Notes under the pieces: model-generated | What the model was told of the DNA's origin: nothing | The model's input: only the letters and a program-made list of their open reading frames with translations | Database searches by the model: none | NCBI RefSeq assembly: GCF_001953305.1 | Contig: NZ_MTFE01000010.1 | Coordinates: 3,477,351-3,519,993 of the forward strand | DNA: 42,643 nt | Direction of reading: 5' to 3' | Origin: Cnuella takakiae | GTDB lineage: Bacteria; Bacteroidota; Bacteroidia; Chitinophagales; Chitinophagaceae | Position numbers and translations under genes: made by a program | Shown: piece by piece, positions 23,674 through 33,205 of the stretch | Layout of the letters: every line of letters starts with the position of its first letter | Numbering within the stretch: position 1 is the stretch's first letter

Positions 23674-24759
23674 TTAATTTTTTTTCAAAGCATTTGCAAA
23701 ACCGGGCTGCAGGTAATTCCGGATCCGGGCATAAGGCAGGTACAAAATGATCTCTCCCATCGCATAAGGCCCGATCTCGTAAGGCTGGTAGTTGAAGCCG
23801 AGGCCCTTTCCGGTAACAAAGAAATTATCTGTTGTTTTGAGCTTGTTCTCAAACAGGCCCCCTTCTGTCAGTGGCGTTGCAGCACTCAGCCCTTCTCTTT
23901 CCCGGAAGGCAGCAGCCAAGAGTTTAGAAAGCGCCTTAATGCCTGCAGGATTGAGCACATCCTTTACTTGCAATGCTTTGCCGGAGGCCAGATTGAAGCT
24001 TTGGAACTGCGTACCATAGTTACCGTGAGCACCCCCGGTGTAGGCATAAGTAAACAGCGAAAGGGACAAAAAAGCCTTGCCACTATAAGCAACCAAGGCT
24101 CTTTGGCTTTGATCGTTTGTAAAAGCGGCGGGCATTTCTTTTAGTTCTTCTTCTTTTGTTTGACCAAATTCTTTTCTGTAGGCGGCAAAGAGGTTCGATT
24201 GTGCCTGTTGCATCAGGGCAGCGGCCTCACCACCCTGGTTCCCTGACCCAACAAATTGCACCAGCCTTTTCCTGATGGCAGTTCCTACCCCATTACCACC
24301 AGTGGGCCATACAATAGCGGCATCGTAGGACACTCTCGGCGAGTTGGGCATTGATGCTTTTAATGGCTGGGCAGCTTTATGATTTAAATACTGGAATGCA
24401 GTTTGGGAAACTTGTTCTTTGGCAATAAATGGAAGCGTCTTTTGGTGGTCATCCAACTGCCAGTTGCCTTTTGCTGCGCCACCAATTAAGGTGAACTGGA
24501 AAAACTCTCCTTCTTTAGCACCACCACTGGTTACCATCAAGGTGACGGTGCCGGCAACACTGGTATCTTCTCCCATAATGGGCAGGGGCTGCTGGGTGCT
24601 TTGGTAATAATAATATCCGTTGTAGGTATGCCCTGCCTTGTGCAGGTGCATCACTACAGGGTAGTTGCCGATGGTACCGGCAAGCATCTTATACCAATTT
24701 TCCGCCTGGCCAGCTGCCTGAAGCGATAAACAAAGTAGACAAAAAAGAAGGCTGCGCAT
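23674..24759 (-). CDS. Exported DUF3298 (RsiV C-terminal-like) domain protein
   Basis: A 361-residue exported protein. Residues 1-18 are a signal peptide (MRSLLFCLLCLSLQAAGQ). The N-terminal half (20-150) is beta-rich with a small-molecule-cover look (WYKMLAGTIGNYPVVMHLH). The C-terminal half has the DUF3298 hallmark YTGGAHGNYGTQFQSFNL, then LQVKDVL and the ending GPYAMGEIILYLPY. The same fold forms the lysozyme-binding part of RsiV, but here no anti-sigma segment is present. The frame extends 34 codons upstream through the hairpin at 24780-24799, so the later ATG is chosen. Function is not known. Confidence 0.85.
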   Translation of the reverse strand: MRSLLFCLLCLSLQAAGQAENWYKMLAGTIGNYPVVMHLHKAGHTYNGYYYYQSTQQPLPIMGEDTSVAGTVTLMVTSGGAKEGEFFQFTLIGGAAKGNWQLDDHQKTLPFIAKEQVSQTAFQYLNHKAAQPLKASMPNSPRVSYDAAIVWPTGGNGVGTAIRKRLVQFVGSGNQGGEAAALMQQAQSNLFAAYRKEFGQTKEEELKEMPAAFTNDQSQRALVAYSGKAFLSLSLFTYAYTGGAHGNYGTQFQSFNLASGKALQVKDVLNPAGIKALSKLLAAAFREREGLSAATPLTEGGLFENKLKTTDNFFVTGKGLGFNYQPYEIGPYAMGEIILYLPYARIRNYLQPGFANALKKN

Positions 24760-24779
24760 GAACGCAAAAGAAAAAAGAA

Positions 24780-24799
24780 AAAGTGGCATATGCCACTTT
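24780..24799 (-). terminator. Terminator-like palindrome after the T9SS plug gene
   Basis: A 20-bp perfect palindrome (aaagtggcat / atgccacttt). On the minus strand it is followed by a T-rich run (TTCTTTTTTC). It lies 12 nt after the plug gene stop and separates it from the DUF3298 gene. Confidence 0.6.
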
Positions 24800-24811
24800 G
24801 CAAAGTTAGGC

Positions 24812-26074
24812 TTATAACCCACCCGGTCTTGCCACCAGCGAATTGACCGTGGTAGCACCAATCAGTTCATCGGCACGGGCACCAAAGGGCCGGAAGTAAA
24901 CCAGGATGGTATAGCTGTTTTCGGCATTCCAGAAATTCCCTTCTGTTTGGGTGAAATCAGGAAAAACCTTTTTACCTGCCGGCATGGTGGCGTAAGCATA
25001 ACTATAATAACCCTGTTTGAGCAGCAGCGTTTTTTCATATGCCCCCCGTTCGGCATTAAACTGCATCAGGGCCGATGTATCGGCAGCCCAGTTGGTAAAC
25101 TCACCAAAAATGTAGAGGTCCTGGCCGGGTAGCACCTTGTTTTCCGGAGGGAAGTAAGAAAAACGCACCGAAGCATAATCTGTTTGCCAGAAAGGATTGA
25201 TGTTTTCCAACGGCTCCAGGGTATAACTTCCGTTCAGGTCACGGTAGTAAACGTATCCAAGGTCCGCCCTTGTTTTGTCCGGGTTGATGGTTACAGAAGT
25301 TTTGTTGCCTACCACCTGGATGTCCTGCACCCTTTCGCTTTGCAGCCGGAAACTGCGTAGGTCGGACCAGCGAAACTCCCTGATGGAAGGCAATGCTGTA
25401 AAAGCTTCATCACTGTACTCGTAGTAATTGTTGCGGTAAATGGTTGGCCGGTCTATACCAAAGGAAGTTGTCCAGTTATTGTTTTGCAGCACTACCACCT
25501 TCAGGTCGGTTGGGCTCATCACTTTAACCCGGGCATCGGTATTTACAGCAACCACCAGCTTTTGCCCGGAGCGGTACAATTTCGCATTGAAAGGCTGCTG
25601 CACCTGTGCACCTACAGTCACTTTATTGTCGGTTACCACAAAGCGGCGGCGGAAAACCGTTTTGGAAGTGTCGCCGTTCAGGAAAACCTTCAGGATATAA
25701 TTGCCCGAACGGGTAGGCACCGAGTTGCGGTCGGGCAGTTGTGCCTGGTAGTGGGTGTACCGGGTATTGGAAAGGGAGGAGTTGCGGTAGGTAGTAATGC
25801 GCACATTCTGAAACCCTTTGATATAGTCGAAGGTATTCCAAAGGGCCGGCGACCAGTCGGCATTACACAACTGGAAGGCATAATAGTAGTTCTTTATGTC
25901 GGCGTCCAGGTCGTCGAAATGCAACTCCAACAGATCAGAGCCACCCAGTTGCAGGATGGGAAAAGTGGTTTGGTCGCCGGTGCGAAAAAGCTTGATGGAG
26001 TGAATATTCTGCGCTGCCGACCAATGGGTGGCCAACAGGAAAAGAAAAAGTATAAAACAAGCTATACGCTTCAT
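24812..26074 (-). CDS. Type IX secretion system plug protein (DUF5103)
   Basis: A 420-residue exported protein matching the DUF5103 / T9SS-plug family, which closes the periplasmic end of the SprA translocon in Bacteroidota. After the signal peptide (MKRIACFILFLFLLATHWSAAQ) come the family segments LLELHFDDLDADIKNYYYAFQLCNADW, split as LHFDDLDADIKNYYY and FQLCNADW, then YIKGFQ, YRNNYYEYSD, REFRWSDLRSFRLQSERV, and near the end LYIFGEFTNW and YTILVYFRP. Its presence implies a gliding/T9SS secretion apparatus elsewhere in the genome. It is divergent from the LolC/E-like gene across 111 bp. Confidence 0.88.
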   Translation of the reverse strand: MKRIACFILFLFLLATHWSAAQNIHSIKLFRTGDQTTFPILQLGGSDLLELHFDDLDADIKNYYYAFQLCNADWSPALWNTFDYIKGFQNVRITTYRNSSLSNTRYTHYQAQLPDRNSVPTRSGNYILKVFLNGDTSKTVFRRRFVVTDNKVTVGAQVQQPFNAKLYRSGQKLVVAVNTDARVKVMSPTDLKVVVLQNNNWTTSFGIDRPTIYRNNYYEYSDEAFTALPSIREFRWSDLRSFRLQSERVQDIQVVGNKTSVTINPDKTRADLGYVYYRDLNGSYTLEPLENINPFWQTDYASVRFSYFPPENKVLPGQDLYIFGEFTNWAADTSALMQFNAERGAYEKTLLLKQGYYSYAYATMPAGKKVFPDFTQTEGNFWNAENSYTILVYFRPFGARADELIGATTVNSLVARPGGL

Positions 26075-26111
26075 AACTGGATTGAAAATAAGTTTTTTAT
26101 GCCTGCGGCGT

Positions 26112-26119
26112 TATTTTTG
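26112..26119 (+). promoter_or_regulatory. Possible -7 element for the permease gene
   Basis: TATTTTTG matches TAnnTTTG exactly, 66 bp upstream of the permease start. No well-placed -33 TTG is visible (the nearest gives a 27-bp spacer), so this is tentative. Confidence 0.3.
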
Positions 26120-26185
26120 AGCGGCAGCAAAAGGCCGGCAACGGAAATTTCGGCGCCCCTTCATAACTGCATAACCCCCTAAATA

Positions 26186-27427
26186 TTGTCTTTGAACCTT
26201 TCCTCTTTCATAGCACGGCGTATTGCTTTCAACCAGCAGCAGTCATTTTCCAGGTTCATCATCCGCCTTTCCATTGGCGCTACCATCATTTCCGTGGCGG
26301 TGATGATCATCACCCTTTCACTGGTTAACGGGTTCCAGGAAACGGTGAGCCAGAAGGTCTTTTCATTTTCCGGGCATATCCGCATACAGGCCCGCCAACC
26401 CATGAAGGCCAATATTGCCGAAGATATTCCCATCGTTGCCGACAATAGGCTGGCCGCATCCATCCGCAACAATCCTGCCGTTCGGTCCATCCAGCCATTT
26501 GCCACCAAATACGCCATCCTGAAAACAAAGGAAGACATGGAAGGTGTGCTGCTGAAAGGGCTGCCGCCAGATTATGATTTCAGCCACCTGCAGGCATTTT
26601 TGAAAGAAGGCCGCTGGCTCCGGTACAACGACAGCAGCTATAGCAGGGAGATAGTACTATCGGCAAGCACGGCAGGCCAGTTGCAACTCAAACTGAATGA
26701 CCGCATCCTGATTTATTTTATCCGTCCGGATGGCAGCATGCGGCCCGACAGGCTCACGGTTGTAGGCATTTACAAAACCAGCATCGAGGAGTACGATAAA
26801 ACTTTTGCCCTTGGTGACCTGCGACTGATTCAAAGGCTGAATGGCTGGATGCCTTCTGAAATTGGCGGCTACGAAGTATTCCTGCAGGACTACCGGCAGA
26901 TGGATGCCGTAAGCAACGAAGTGTATGGGCAGGAAGGCTTCCCCCAATTATGGGAAACAAAAACAGTAAGGGAGATCATGCCCTATATTTTCGACTGGCT
27001 GGACATCCAGAACACCAACCAGGGCATTTTGATCGCTATTATGATCATCATTGCACTGATCAACCTTATTACCTGCCTGATCATCCTGGTACTGGAAAGA
27101 CTCCGGATGATCGGCATTTTAAAAGCCCTTGGGGCCAGCAACTGGACAGTACAAAAAATATTTCTCAACCACTCGGTGCTGATTACGCTTACCGGCATCA
27201 TCCTCGGTACCGCCTTTGCCTTGGGGCTGCTATGGCTGCAAATGGAAACGGGTTTTGTGCGGCTTAAAGAGGAAGCCTATTATATGGAAACCGCGGTTGT
27301 CATCATCCGCTGGGAGCAGGTGGTGGCAGTGGCCATAGGTACGCTGCTGGTTTCTTTTCTTGTATTGATGATACCCTCTTTCCTTGTACGAAGAATCCAG
27401 CCGGTAAAGGCTATTCGTTTCAGGTAA
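26186..27427 (+). CDS. FtsX/LolC-E-like ABC transporter permease
   Basis: A 413-residue inner-membrane protein of the MacB/FtsX fold, closest in style to LolC/LolE lipoprotein-release permeases. TM1 is near residues 26-50 (RLSIGATIISVAVMIITLSL), a large periplasmic domain spans about 55-270, and three more TM segments lie near 280-305, 325-350 and 375-400. The family sequence LERLRMIGILKALGASNWTVQKIF is present, as LERLRMIGILKALG and NWTVQKIF. No ATG fits; initiation must be at TTG 26186 or TTG 26192 (homologues start MNL...), because a stop lies just upstream in frame. The ATPase partner is not in this window. Confidence 0.88.
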   Translation: MSLNLSSFIARRIAFNQQQSFSRFIIRLSIGATIISVAVMIITLSLVNGFQETVSQKVFSFSGHIRIQARQPMKANIAEDIPIVADNRLAASIRNNPAVRSIQPFATKYAILKTKEDMEGVLLKGLPPDYDFSHLQAFLKEGRWLRYNDSSYSREIVLSASTAGQLQLKLNDRILIYFIRPDGSMRPDRLTVVGIYKTSIEEYDKTFALGDLRLIQRLNGWMPSEIGGYEVFLQDYRQMDAVSNEVYGQEGFPQLWETKTVREIMPYIFDWLDIQNTNQGILIAIMIIIALINLITCLIILVLERLRMIGILKALGASNWTVQKIFLNHSVLITLTGIILGTAFALGLLWLQMETGFVRLKEEAYYMETAVVIIRWEQVVAVAIGTLLVSFLVLMIPSFLVRRIQPVKAIRFR

Positions 27428-27439
27428 TACCCCTGGCCT

Positions 27440-28174
27440 TTAATGGAGATTTAGGTGCGATAAAATAATTCCTGTTGCCACGGCAGCATTCAAAGATTCC
27501 GCTTTGCCTTTGCGGGGGATGGTTATTTTTTGCGTCGCTCTTTCCATCAGGCCAGGTCCTAAGCCTTTCGATTCATTGCCGATCATAAGGATGCCGGTTG
27601 ATGGTACAGCTACTTCGTACAGCGACTGGCCATTTAGCGCAGCGGCCCAAACAGGAAGTTGCTGCTCCCCGATCCAGCTGCCCGTTTTGTCCACCCATAT
27701 ATTTACCCGGGCCAAGGAGGCCATGGTACTTTGTACCACTTTATTGTTGTACGGATCGGCGCAGCCGGGTGTACATACAATATGGGAAATGGCAAACCAG
27801 TCGGCAAGGCGGATGATGGTACCCATATTACCCGGGTCCTGTATGGTATCGAGGTACAATACCCAACCTTCTATATCGTTTGGAGCTTGCGAAGGGAACT
27901 GGCGCATGATGGCCAGCACCTGGTTGGGTGTTTGCAGGTTCGATAGCCTTTGGAGCATGCGTTCGTCCACGATGGTGAGGGGTAAGCCCTGGAATTGGGT
28001 GGCATTGGCTTCGGCCCAGGCTGGCAAAGCATAAATGGCTTCAATCTGGAAGGCTGCGGCAGCAATCATTTCCGCTACTATCTTCGGCCCTTCAGCCACA
28101 AAGAGGCGGGCCTCGTCGCGGTGCTTCTTGTCGCTTAAACTTTGAATATCTTTAACCACTTTATTACTGAGCAT
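27440..28174 (-). CDS. TrmH/SpoU-family RNA 2'-O-methyltransferase
   Basis: A SPOUT-class methyltransferase that uses SAM to modify rRNA or tRNA ribose. In 244 residues it has an N-terminal substrate-binding L30e-like domain (1-90) with FVAEGPKIVAEM and a C-terminal knotted domain with motif 1 LDTIQDPGNMGTIIRLADWF (about 108-127), motif 2 MIGNESKGLGPG and motif 3 ITIPRKGKAESLNAAVA. The exact RNA target is unknown. It is convergent with the permease gene (12 bp between stops) and divergent from tamL with only 19 bp between start codons. Confidence 0.92.
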   Translation of the reverse strand: MLSNKVVKDIQSLSDKKHRDEARLFVAEGPKIVAEMIAAAAFQIEAIYALPAWAEANATQFQGLPLTIVDERMLQRLSNLQTPNQVLAIMRQFPSQAPNDIEGWVLYLDTIQDPGNMGTIIRLADWFAISHIVCTPGCADPYNNKVVQSTMASLARVNIWVDKTGSWIGEQQLPVWAAALNGQSLYEVAVPSTGILMIGNESKGLGPGLMERATQKITIPRKGKAESLNAAVATGIILSHLNLH

Positions 28175-28193
28175 AGACGGGCCTTAATAATTT

Positions 28194-30500
28194 ATGTTGA
28201 ATTTCCAGGAACGACGATACCGGCAACCCTTTCTCGCCCCGCTCCTTTTATTACTGCTGTACTCCTGCACCACGCTGCGCAATTACCCTGCAAACAAACC
28301 TTTTGTTTACCAGACCAATATTGAACTGGAGGGCAAATTTAGCAAGGAGGAATCGAAACAGCTGACTGCAGATTTAACCCAACAACTCGACGACAGCATA
28401 CAGGTGCGTTCCGTTAGCAAGCTGGTTGGCTGGAAAAATGGTCCCCGGCTTTTTTATACCGAAATTGTCAACCCGCCTGTTTACGACAGTGCCAATGCGG
28501 CTCAGTCGGTGCAGTTTATGCGGGCCCTGCTCAATGCAAAAGGATATTTCCGCGACTCCATCAGTTTTGATACCGTTCAACAAATCAAGGAAGACCAGTA
28601 TCGTACTACTATCAATTTCAAGGTACTGCCAGGTAAGCTCATTGCCCTCGATTCGGTCCGGTATAATATGGGCGACGACTCCCTGCAACAGATCACCATC
28701 AACAGTTTGGCAGCCAGCCAGCTAAAAAAGGGAACAGCTTTTTCAAAAGCAGTGATCTCTGCAGAGTTGGACCGGCTGGTAAATGTGTACCGCAACAATG
28801 GGTATATGCGTTTTTCGTTCGAAAACCTGCTGGCGGTGTACGACACCGTTGGTGTTGCCCTGCTGCGCCCAACCTTTGACCCCATTGAACAGGCGCGCCA
28901 ACTGGAGGCACTGCGGCAGCGCCGTGAAAACCCCACTGCCGACCTGGAAATCAGGCTCAGGCCATCGGAAGACAGCGCACACCTCATTCGCTACCATGTA
29001 GGCAATATCACCATCTATCCCGACCTGTCTGTTGATACGGGCCGGTTTGTTTCCACCGTGGATACAGTCAGAGGCATTACCGTTATCAATTACCGCAATC
29101 TTTTCAAGCCACACATCGTTACGGAAAACATCTACCTGCGCCAGGGCAGGCTTTATAACAGGAATACATACCTGCGCACCCTCAACCGCCTGAACAGCAT
29201 CGGTGCCTGGCGCCTGGTGAGCATCGACCAGAACCCCAGAACTGGTACAGACACAGTGGATTTTGTTGTAAAGATGGTACCGGCACTCAAATACCAAAGC
29301 TCCATCAACCTGGAAGGCACCCAAAACCGGGGCAACCCATTTGTTGGCCAGTATGGCTTGGGTATCACAGCTGGTATCAATAACCGGAACATGGGCAGGG
29401 CTGCCAACCAGGCAAGCACCAATATCCGGTATGGTGTGGAACTGGGTGAACGTAATAATATCCAAACCCAGGTAATTTCGATCAACAACACTATTGTTTT
29501 CCCCAGGCTGATGCCCCATTTCCGGTTCATACCGGAAAACAGGCGGGATAATTTCCGTACCCTGCTCAACCTGAGTTTAAATAATACAGACCGGTTTGAG
29601 TTTTTCAACCTTTATGCCTTTAACCTGAGCTGGGGGTATGAATATACCTGGCGCAACAAACAACTAAACCTGCGTCTGCCCAACCTGGAGTATACTATTA
29701 TCAACAAAAGGCAATTGCTGCTGGACCTTGAAAAAGAGAACGCTTCCTACAAGTATATCTTTAACGATGGACTGGTGGCATCCACTTCGCTGGGCTATAC
29801 GGTAACGGGCGGCAACAAGGTTGTATCCAACCAAAAACGCATCAACCTGGAAGCTTCAGGCATGCTTACCGGGCTTGCCAAATCGGCCTTTATTGACAGC
29901 AATTTGTATCGCTTTGTAAGGCTGGATGCCGAATTCAGGCAAACGCATAAACTAGGTAAATCGGCATTTGCATGGCGCTTCTTTGGGGGCGCTGGTTTTG
30001 GCATTCCGCTTTTTGATGGCGATAACCGCAACCGGTACCTGCCCTTTTTCAAACAGTATATCGCCGGTGGCCCCAACAGCATGCGGGCATGGGCGCTGCG
30101 GAAACTGGGCCCAGGCTCCAACAATAAATCCACCGCCCAGAATATTGCCCCTGATCGTTTTGGTGACCTTCAATTGGAGGCCAATGCGGAGTACCGTTTT
30201 CCCTTGGCCAATATCGGCGGCGTATTGCTTAACGGCGCTGCCTTTACAGATATCGGCAATATCTGGTTTATCCGCAACAACCCCGATTTTACCAATGGCA
30301 ACCTTAAACTTTCCCGTTTGTGGACCGACCTTGCCATAGGCTCAGGCCTGGGGATGCGCATCGACTTTGGATTTTTCCTGGTGCGGTTTGATTATGCCTA
30401 CAAAATAAAGGACCCATCCAAACGGGGAAGCGATATTTGGCTGTACAACTGGAAGCCCCTGAATGGACAATTGCAGTTTGGTATTAATTATCCTTTTTAG
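28194..30500 (+). CDS. TamL-type Omp85 outer membrane lipoprotein (BamA/TamA family)
   Basis: A 768-residue Omp85 protein. The N-terminus is a lipoprotein signal with lipobox LYSC (C25), the feature that defines Bacteroidota TamL as against soluble-signal BamA. POTRA-like repeats follow to about residue 370 (for example GKLIALDSVRYN and HLIRYHVGNITIYPDLSVDTG). A C-terminal barrel domain comes next, with the surface-antigen motifs FRQTHKLGKSAFAWRFFGG, FKQYIAGGPNSMRAWALRKL (the conserved GG-x-S-R-AW-R region) and a final strand ending in F. It probably works with TamB in outer-membrane biogenesis. Its promoter must lie inside the divergent methyltransferase gene. Confidence 0.9.
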   Translation: MLNFQERRYRQPFLAPLLLLLLYSCTTLRNYPANKPFVYQTNIELEGKFSKEESKQLTADLTQQLDDSIQVRSVSKLVGWKNGPRLFYTEIVNPPVYDSANAAQSVQFMRALLNAKGYFRDSISFDTVQQIKEDQYRTTINFKVLPGKLIALDSVRYNMGDDSLQQITINSLAASQLKKGTAFSKAVISAELDRLVNVYRNNGYMRFSFENLLAVYDTVGVALLRPTFDPIEQARQLEALRQRRENPTADLEIRLRPSEDSAHLIRYHVGNITIYPDLSVDTGRFVSTVDTVRGITVINYRNLFKPHIVTENIYLRQGRLYNRNTYLRTLNRLNSIGAWRLVSIDQNPRTGTDTVDFVVKMVPALKYQSSINLEGTQNRGNPFVGQYGLGITAGINNRNMGRAANQASTNIRYGVELGERNNIQTQVISINNTIVFPRLMPHFRFIPENRRDNFRTLLNLSLNNTDRFEFFNLYAFNLSWGYEYTWRNKQLNLRLPNLEYTIINKRQLLLDLEKENASYKYIFNDGLVASTSLGYTVTGGNKVVSNQKRINLEASGMLTGLAKSAFIDSNLYRFVRLDAEFRQTHKLGKSAFAWRFFGGAGFGIPLFDGDNRNRYLPFFKQYIAGGPNSMRAWALRKLGPGSNNKSTAQNIAPDRFGDLQLEANAEYRFPLANIGGVLLNGAAFTDIGNIWFIRNNPDFTNGNLKLSRLWTDLAIGSGLGMRIDFGFFLVRFDYAYKIKDPSKRGSDIWLYNWKPLNGQLQFGINYPF

Positions 30501-30540
30501 AAGTTGATGCCAAATGTTGGAAAAAGATTTTTGAAAAAAA

Positions 30541-30581
30541 TAAAGCAGAAAGCGCACCCAATGGATGCGCTTTCTGCTTTA
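30541..30581. terminator. Bidirectional terminator, tamL / truB
   Basis: A perfect 16-bp stem (arms 30541-30556 and 30566-30581) with a 9-nt loop between convergent genes, flanked by A/T-rich sequence on both sides. Confidence 0.85.
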
Positions 30582-30640
30582 TAGGAAAACAATTTTCATT
30601 TAGCTACACAGGATGAAGGCAAAAAACCTAGGCTATGGTA

Positions 30641-31363
30641 CTACTCCCCTTTTCCTTCCTCCTGCCCTACTGATCCGGCCAGTCTTTCTGCCGGAATGGT
30701 TTGCTCCAGTTCTTCCACCGTTTGCGACTGGTTGAGGGTAAAGGCCCCAATACGGGTGCGGCAAAGCGCGCTTAAATGCCCACCAACACCCAGTGCGGCA
30801 CCAAAATCATTTGCCAGGCTGCGGATATAAGTACCGGTGCTGCACACCACCCGGAAGTGCACCAAGGGCATGTCGATTCCCGTGATCTCAAACACTTTGA
30901 TGGTTACAGGACGGGCTTCCATTTCTACTTCAATGCCTTTGCGGGCCAGCTCATATACCCTTTTCCCGTCCTTCTTGATGGCCGAGTGGATGGGTGGCTT
31001 TTGGTAAATCAAACCGGTAAAAGGCACGGTGGCTGCTTCAATATCACTTTCGGTAAGCTGGCTATAATCTTTGAAGTCCATCGGCTCACTTTCCAGGTCA
31101 AAAGTTGGAGTAACCGAACCTAAGGTAATGGTACCGGTGTATTCTTTTTCCTGCGCCATGTACTCATTGATCTTCTTGGTAAACTTTCCCGTGCACACGA
31201 TGAGCAGGCCTGTAGCCAGCGGATCAAGCGTACCTGCATGGCCTACCTTTTTGGTTTTGCTCAGGTAACGGATTTTGCTCACCACATTAAAAGACGTCCA
31301 CCGCAGCGGCTTGTTTACCAACAGCACCTTACCCTGTGCAAAAGGATTATCAATCAGGTTCAT
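30641..31363 (-). CDS. truB: tRNA pseudouridine-55 synthase
   Basis: Makes pseudouridine 55 in the T loop of tRNAs. The 240-residue protein has the N-terminal LLVNKPLRWTSFNVV, the catalytic motif KVGHAGTLDPLATGLLIVC (Asp in GTLDP, about D42), the KEYTGTITLG motif and a C-terminal SLANDFGAALGVGGHLSALCRTRIG, split here as SLANDFGAALG and GGHLSALCRTRIG. The protein is short and lacks a full PUA domain, as in many Bacteroidota. The gene stands alone; the 238-bp gap to proS contains the proS terminator. Confidence 0.95.
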   Translation of the reverse strand: MNLIDNPFAQGKVLLVNKPLRWTSFNVVSKIRYLSKTKKVGHAGTLDPLATGLLIVCTGKFTKKINEYMAQEKEYTGTITLGSVTPTFDLESEPMDFKDYSQLTESDIEAATVPFTGLIYQKPPIHSAIKKDGKRVYELARKGIEVEMEARPVTIKVFEITGIDMPLVHFRVVCSTGTYIRSLANDFGAALGVGGHLSALCRTRIGAFTLNQSQTVEELEQTIPAERLAGSVGQEEGKGE

Positions 31364-31543
31364 CGCCGCAAAAGTAGGATTGTTTCACGCAAAGGTGCGA
31401 AGCTGAAATGTTTCAACCTGTTTACCATTGTAACCAAGACAATGGTAAAACATGCAATTGCATCATACCAGTACTTATCAAATCCGAATCAGTCAGCCAG
31501 GTTTACCTGGCTTAACGAACACTGCTCTTATTTTGGGAAACAT

Positions 31544-31576
31544 AAAAAAAGCGCAAAGCCCTTTATTGCTTTGCGC
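31544..31576 (-). terminator. Terminator of proS
   Basis: Minus strand GCGCAAAGC, an 8-nt loop, GCTTTGCGC, then seven T residues. It lies 26 nt after the proS stop. The remaining gap to truB shows no other element. Confidence 0.9.
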
Positions 31577-31601
31577 CTGCTCGTATTTGCTTGTATAAAG
31601 A

Positions 31602-33080
31602 TTAGTATGCCCTTGCAAACAAAACCCGCTCTTTGGAAGGTTTGCCGGTAAGGATACATTTACCTTCTTCCTGTGTATTGTCCAACGGGATACAGCGGAT
31701 GGTAGCTTTTGTCTGCTCCTTGATGGCTTCTTCCGTTTCGGGAGTACCGTCCCAATGAGCCGCAACAAAACCGGCTTTCCCATCCAGTACCTGTACAAAT
31801 TCATCCCAGGTATCAGCATTGGTGATATTGGCCTGCTGGAAAGCTTTGGCTCTGTTGTACATATTTTCCTGGATGTCGGCCAGCAATTGCTGGATGTGCG
31901 CCACAATTCCCTCCAGTGATACGGTTTGCTTCTCCTTGGTATCGCGGCGGGCTACTTCCACAACGTTCTGTTCCAGGTCGCGGGCACCAAGTGCCAGGCG
32001 TACGGGTACTCCTTTGAGTTCGTATTCGGCAAATTTCCAGCCCGGACGGTTATTGTCGCTGTCGTCGTATTTTACGGAAATACCGAGCGCCTTCAGGCCT
32101 TTGGTGATCTCGGCAACCTTTGCATCAATTCTTTGCTTTTGTTCTTCTCCTTTAAAGATGGGCACAATCACCACCTGAAGGGGCGCAATGCGGGGAGGCA
32201 GCACCAGGCCCTCGTCATCGCTATGCGCCATTACCAGGGCACCAATCAGGCGGGTGCTCACACCCCATGAAGTGGCCCACACATATTCCTGCTTGTTCTC
32301 CCTGTTTAGGAATTTAACCTCGAATGCTTTGGCAAAGTTCTGTCCCAGGAAATGCGAAGTACCTGCCTGCAGGGCCTTGCCGTCCTGCATCAACGCTTCA
32401 ATGCAATAGGTATCTTCCGCACCGGCAAAACGTTCATTGGGCGTTTTCACCCCTTTGATCACCGGCAGGGCCATGTAATTTTCAACGAAATCGGCATATA
32501 CATCCAGCATCTTCCGTGTTTCTTCCACTGCCTCTTCCATGGTAGCATGGGCGGTATGACCTTCCTGCCACAAGAATTCGGCAGTGCGTAAAAAGAGGCG
32601 GGTACGCATTTCCCATCGCACCACGTTGGCCCACTGGTTCACCAGGATGGGCAGGTCGCGGTAGCTTTGGATCCAGTCTTTATAGGTATTCCAAATGATG
32701 GCTTCCGACGTGGGGCGCACCACCAGTTCTTCTTCGAGTTTAGCTTCAGGGTCCACCATCAGTTTGCCCTTGTTGTTGGGGTCCGACTTCAGGCGGTAAT
32801 GGGTTACCACGGCGCACTCCTTGGCAAAGCCCTCGGCATTCTTTTCTTCCGCTTCAAAAAGGCTCTTGGGTACAAACAAAGGGAAGTAGGCATTCTGGTG
32901 GCCGGTTTCCTTGAACATGCGGTCCAGCACATCGCGCATATTTTCCCACAGTGTGAAGCCATAGGGTTTGATCACCATGCAGCCGCGCACAGCCGAATAA
33001 TCGGCCAGGCCGCCGCGCAAAATAAGGTCGTTGTACCACTGCGAATAATCCTGTGAACGGGAGGTAATAGCTTTACTCAT
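31602..33080 (-). CDS. proS: Prolyl-tRNA synthetase, archaeal/eukaryote-like type
   Basis: Charges tRNA-Pro. At 492 residues it is the short ProS form without the bacterial editing insertion. Class II motif 2 is around [20 protein letters not shown], motif 3 lies further on, and [12 protein letters not shown] binds the substrate. An HGTP anticodon domain (about 290-390) and the C-terminal zinc-like domain of the archaeal type follow (ends [12 protein letters not shown]). This type is usual in Bacteroidota. A TAnnTTTG match lies about 90 bp upstream. Confidence 0.95.
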   Translation of the reverse strand: MSKAITSRSQDYSQWYNDLILRGGLADYSAVRGCMVIKPYGFTLWENMRDVLDRMFKETGHQNAYFPLFVPKSLFEAEEKNAEGFAKECAVVTHYRLKSDPNNKGKLMVDPEAKLEEELVVRPTSEAIIWNTYKDWIQSYRDLPILVNQWANVVRWEMRTRLFLRTAEFLWQEGHTAHATMEEAVEETRKMLDVYADFVENYMALPVIKGVKTPNERFAGAEDTYCIEALMQDGKALQAGTSHFLGQNFAKAFEVKFLNRENKQEYVWATSWGVSTRLIGALVMAHSDDEGLVLPPRIAPLQVVIVPIFKGEEQKQRIDAKVAEITKGLKALGISVKYDDSDNNRPGWKFAEYELKGVPVRLALGARDLEQNVVEVARRDTKEKQTVSLEGIVAHIQQLLADIQENMYNRAKAFQQANITNADTWDEFVQVLDGKAGFVAAHWDGTPETEEAIKEQTKATIRCIPLDNTQEEGKCILTGKPSKERVLFARAY

Positions 33081-33170
33081 AACTTTGATTAAGCCTGCGT
33101 AGCTTTAGTATATGGTTAACAGCAAAAGGCTGTAATTTGATGTCATAAACAAGGAGCTACAGAAGCGCAG

Positions 33171-33178
33171 CAAAAGTA
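33171..33178 (-). promoter_or_regulatory. Possible -7 element of proS
   Basis: Minus strand TACTTTTG matches TAnnTTTG exactly, 91 bp before the proS ATG. No correctly spaced -33 TTG is seen, so confidence is low. Confidence 0.3.
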
Positions 33179-33205
33179 GCACCTTAACCAATTAAAATCT
33201 CTGCC

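Noticed and set aside
28743-29519. 258-codon open frame antisense to tamL
   Set aside because: It overlaps the POTRA and early barrel region of a well-supported gene, and its composition is not protein-like.
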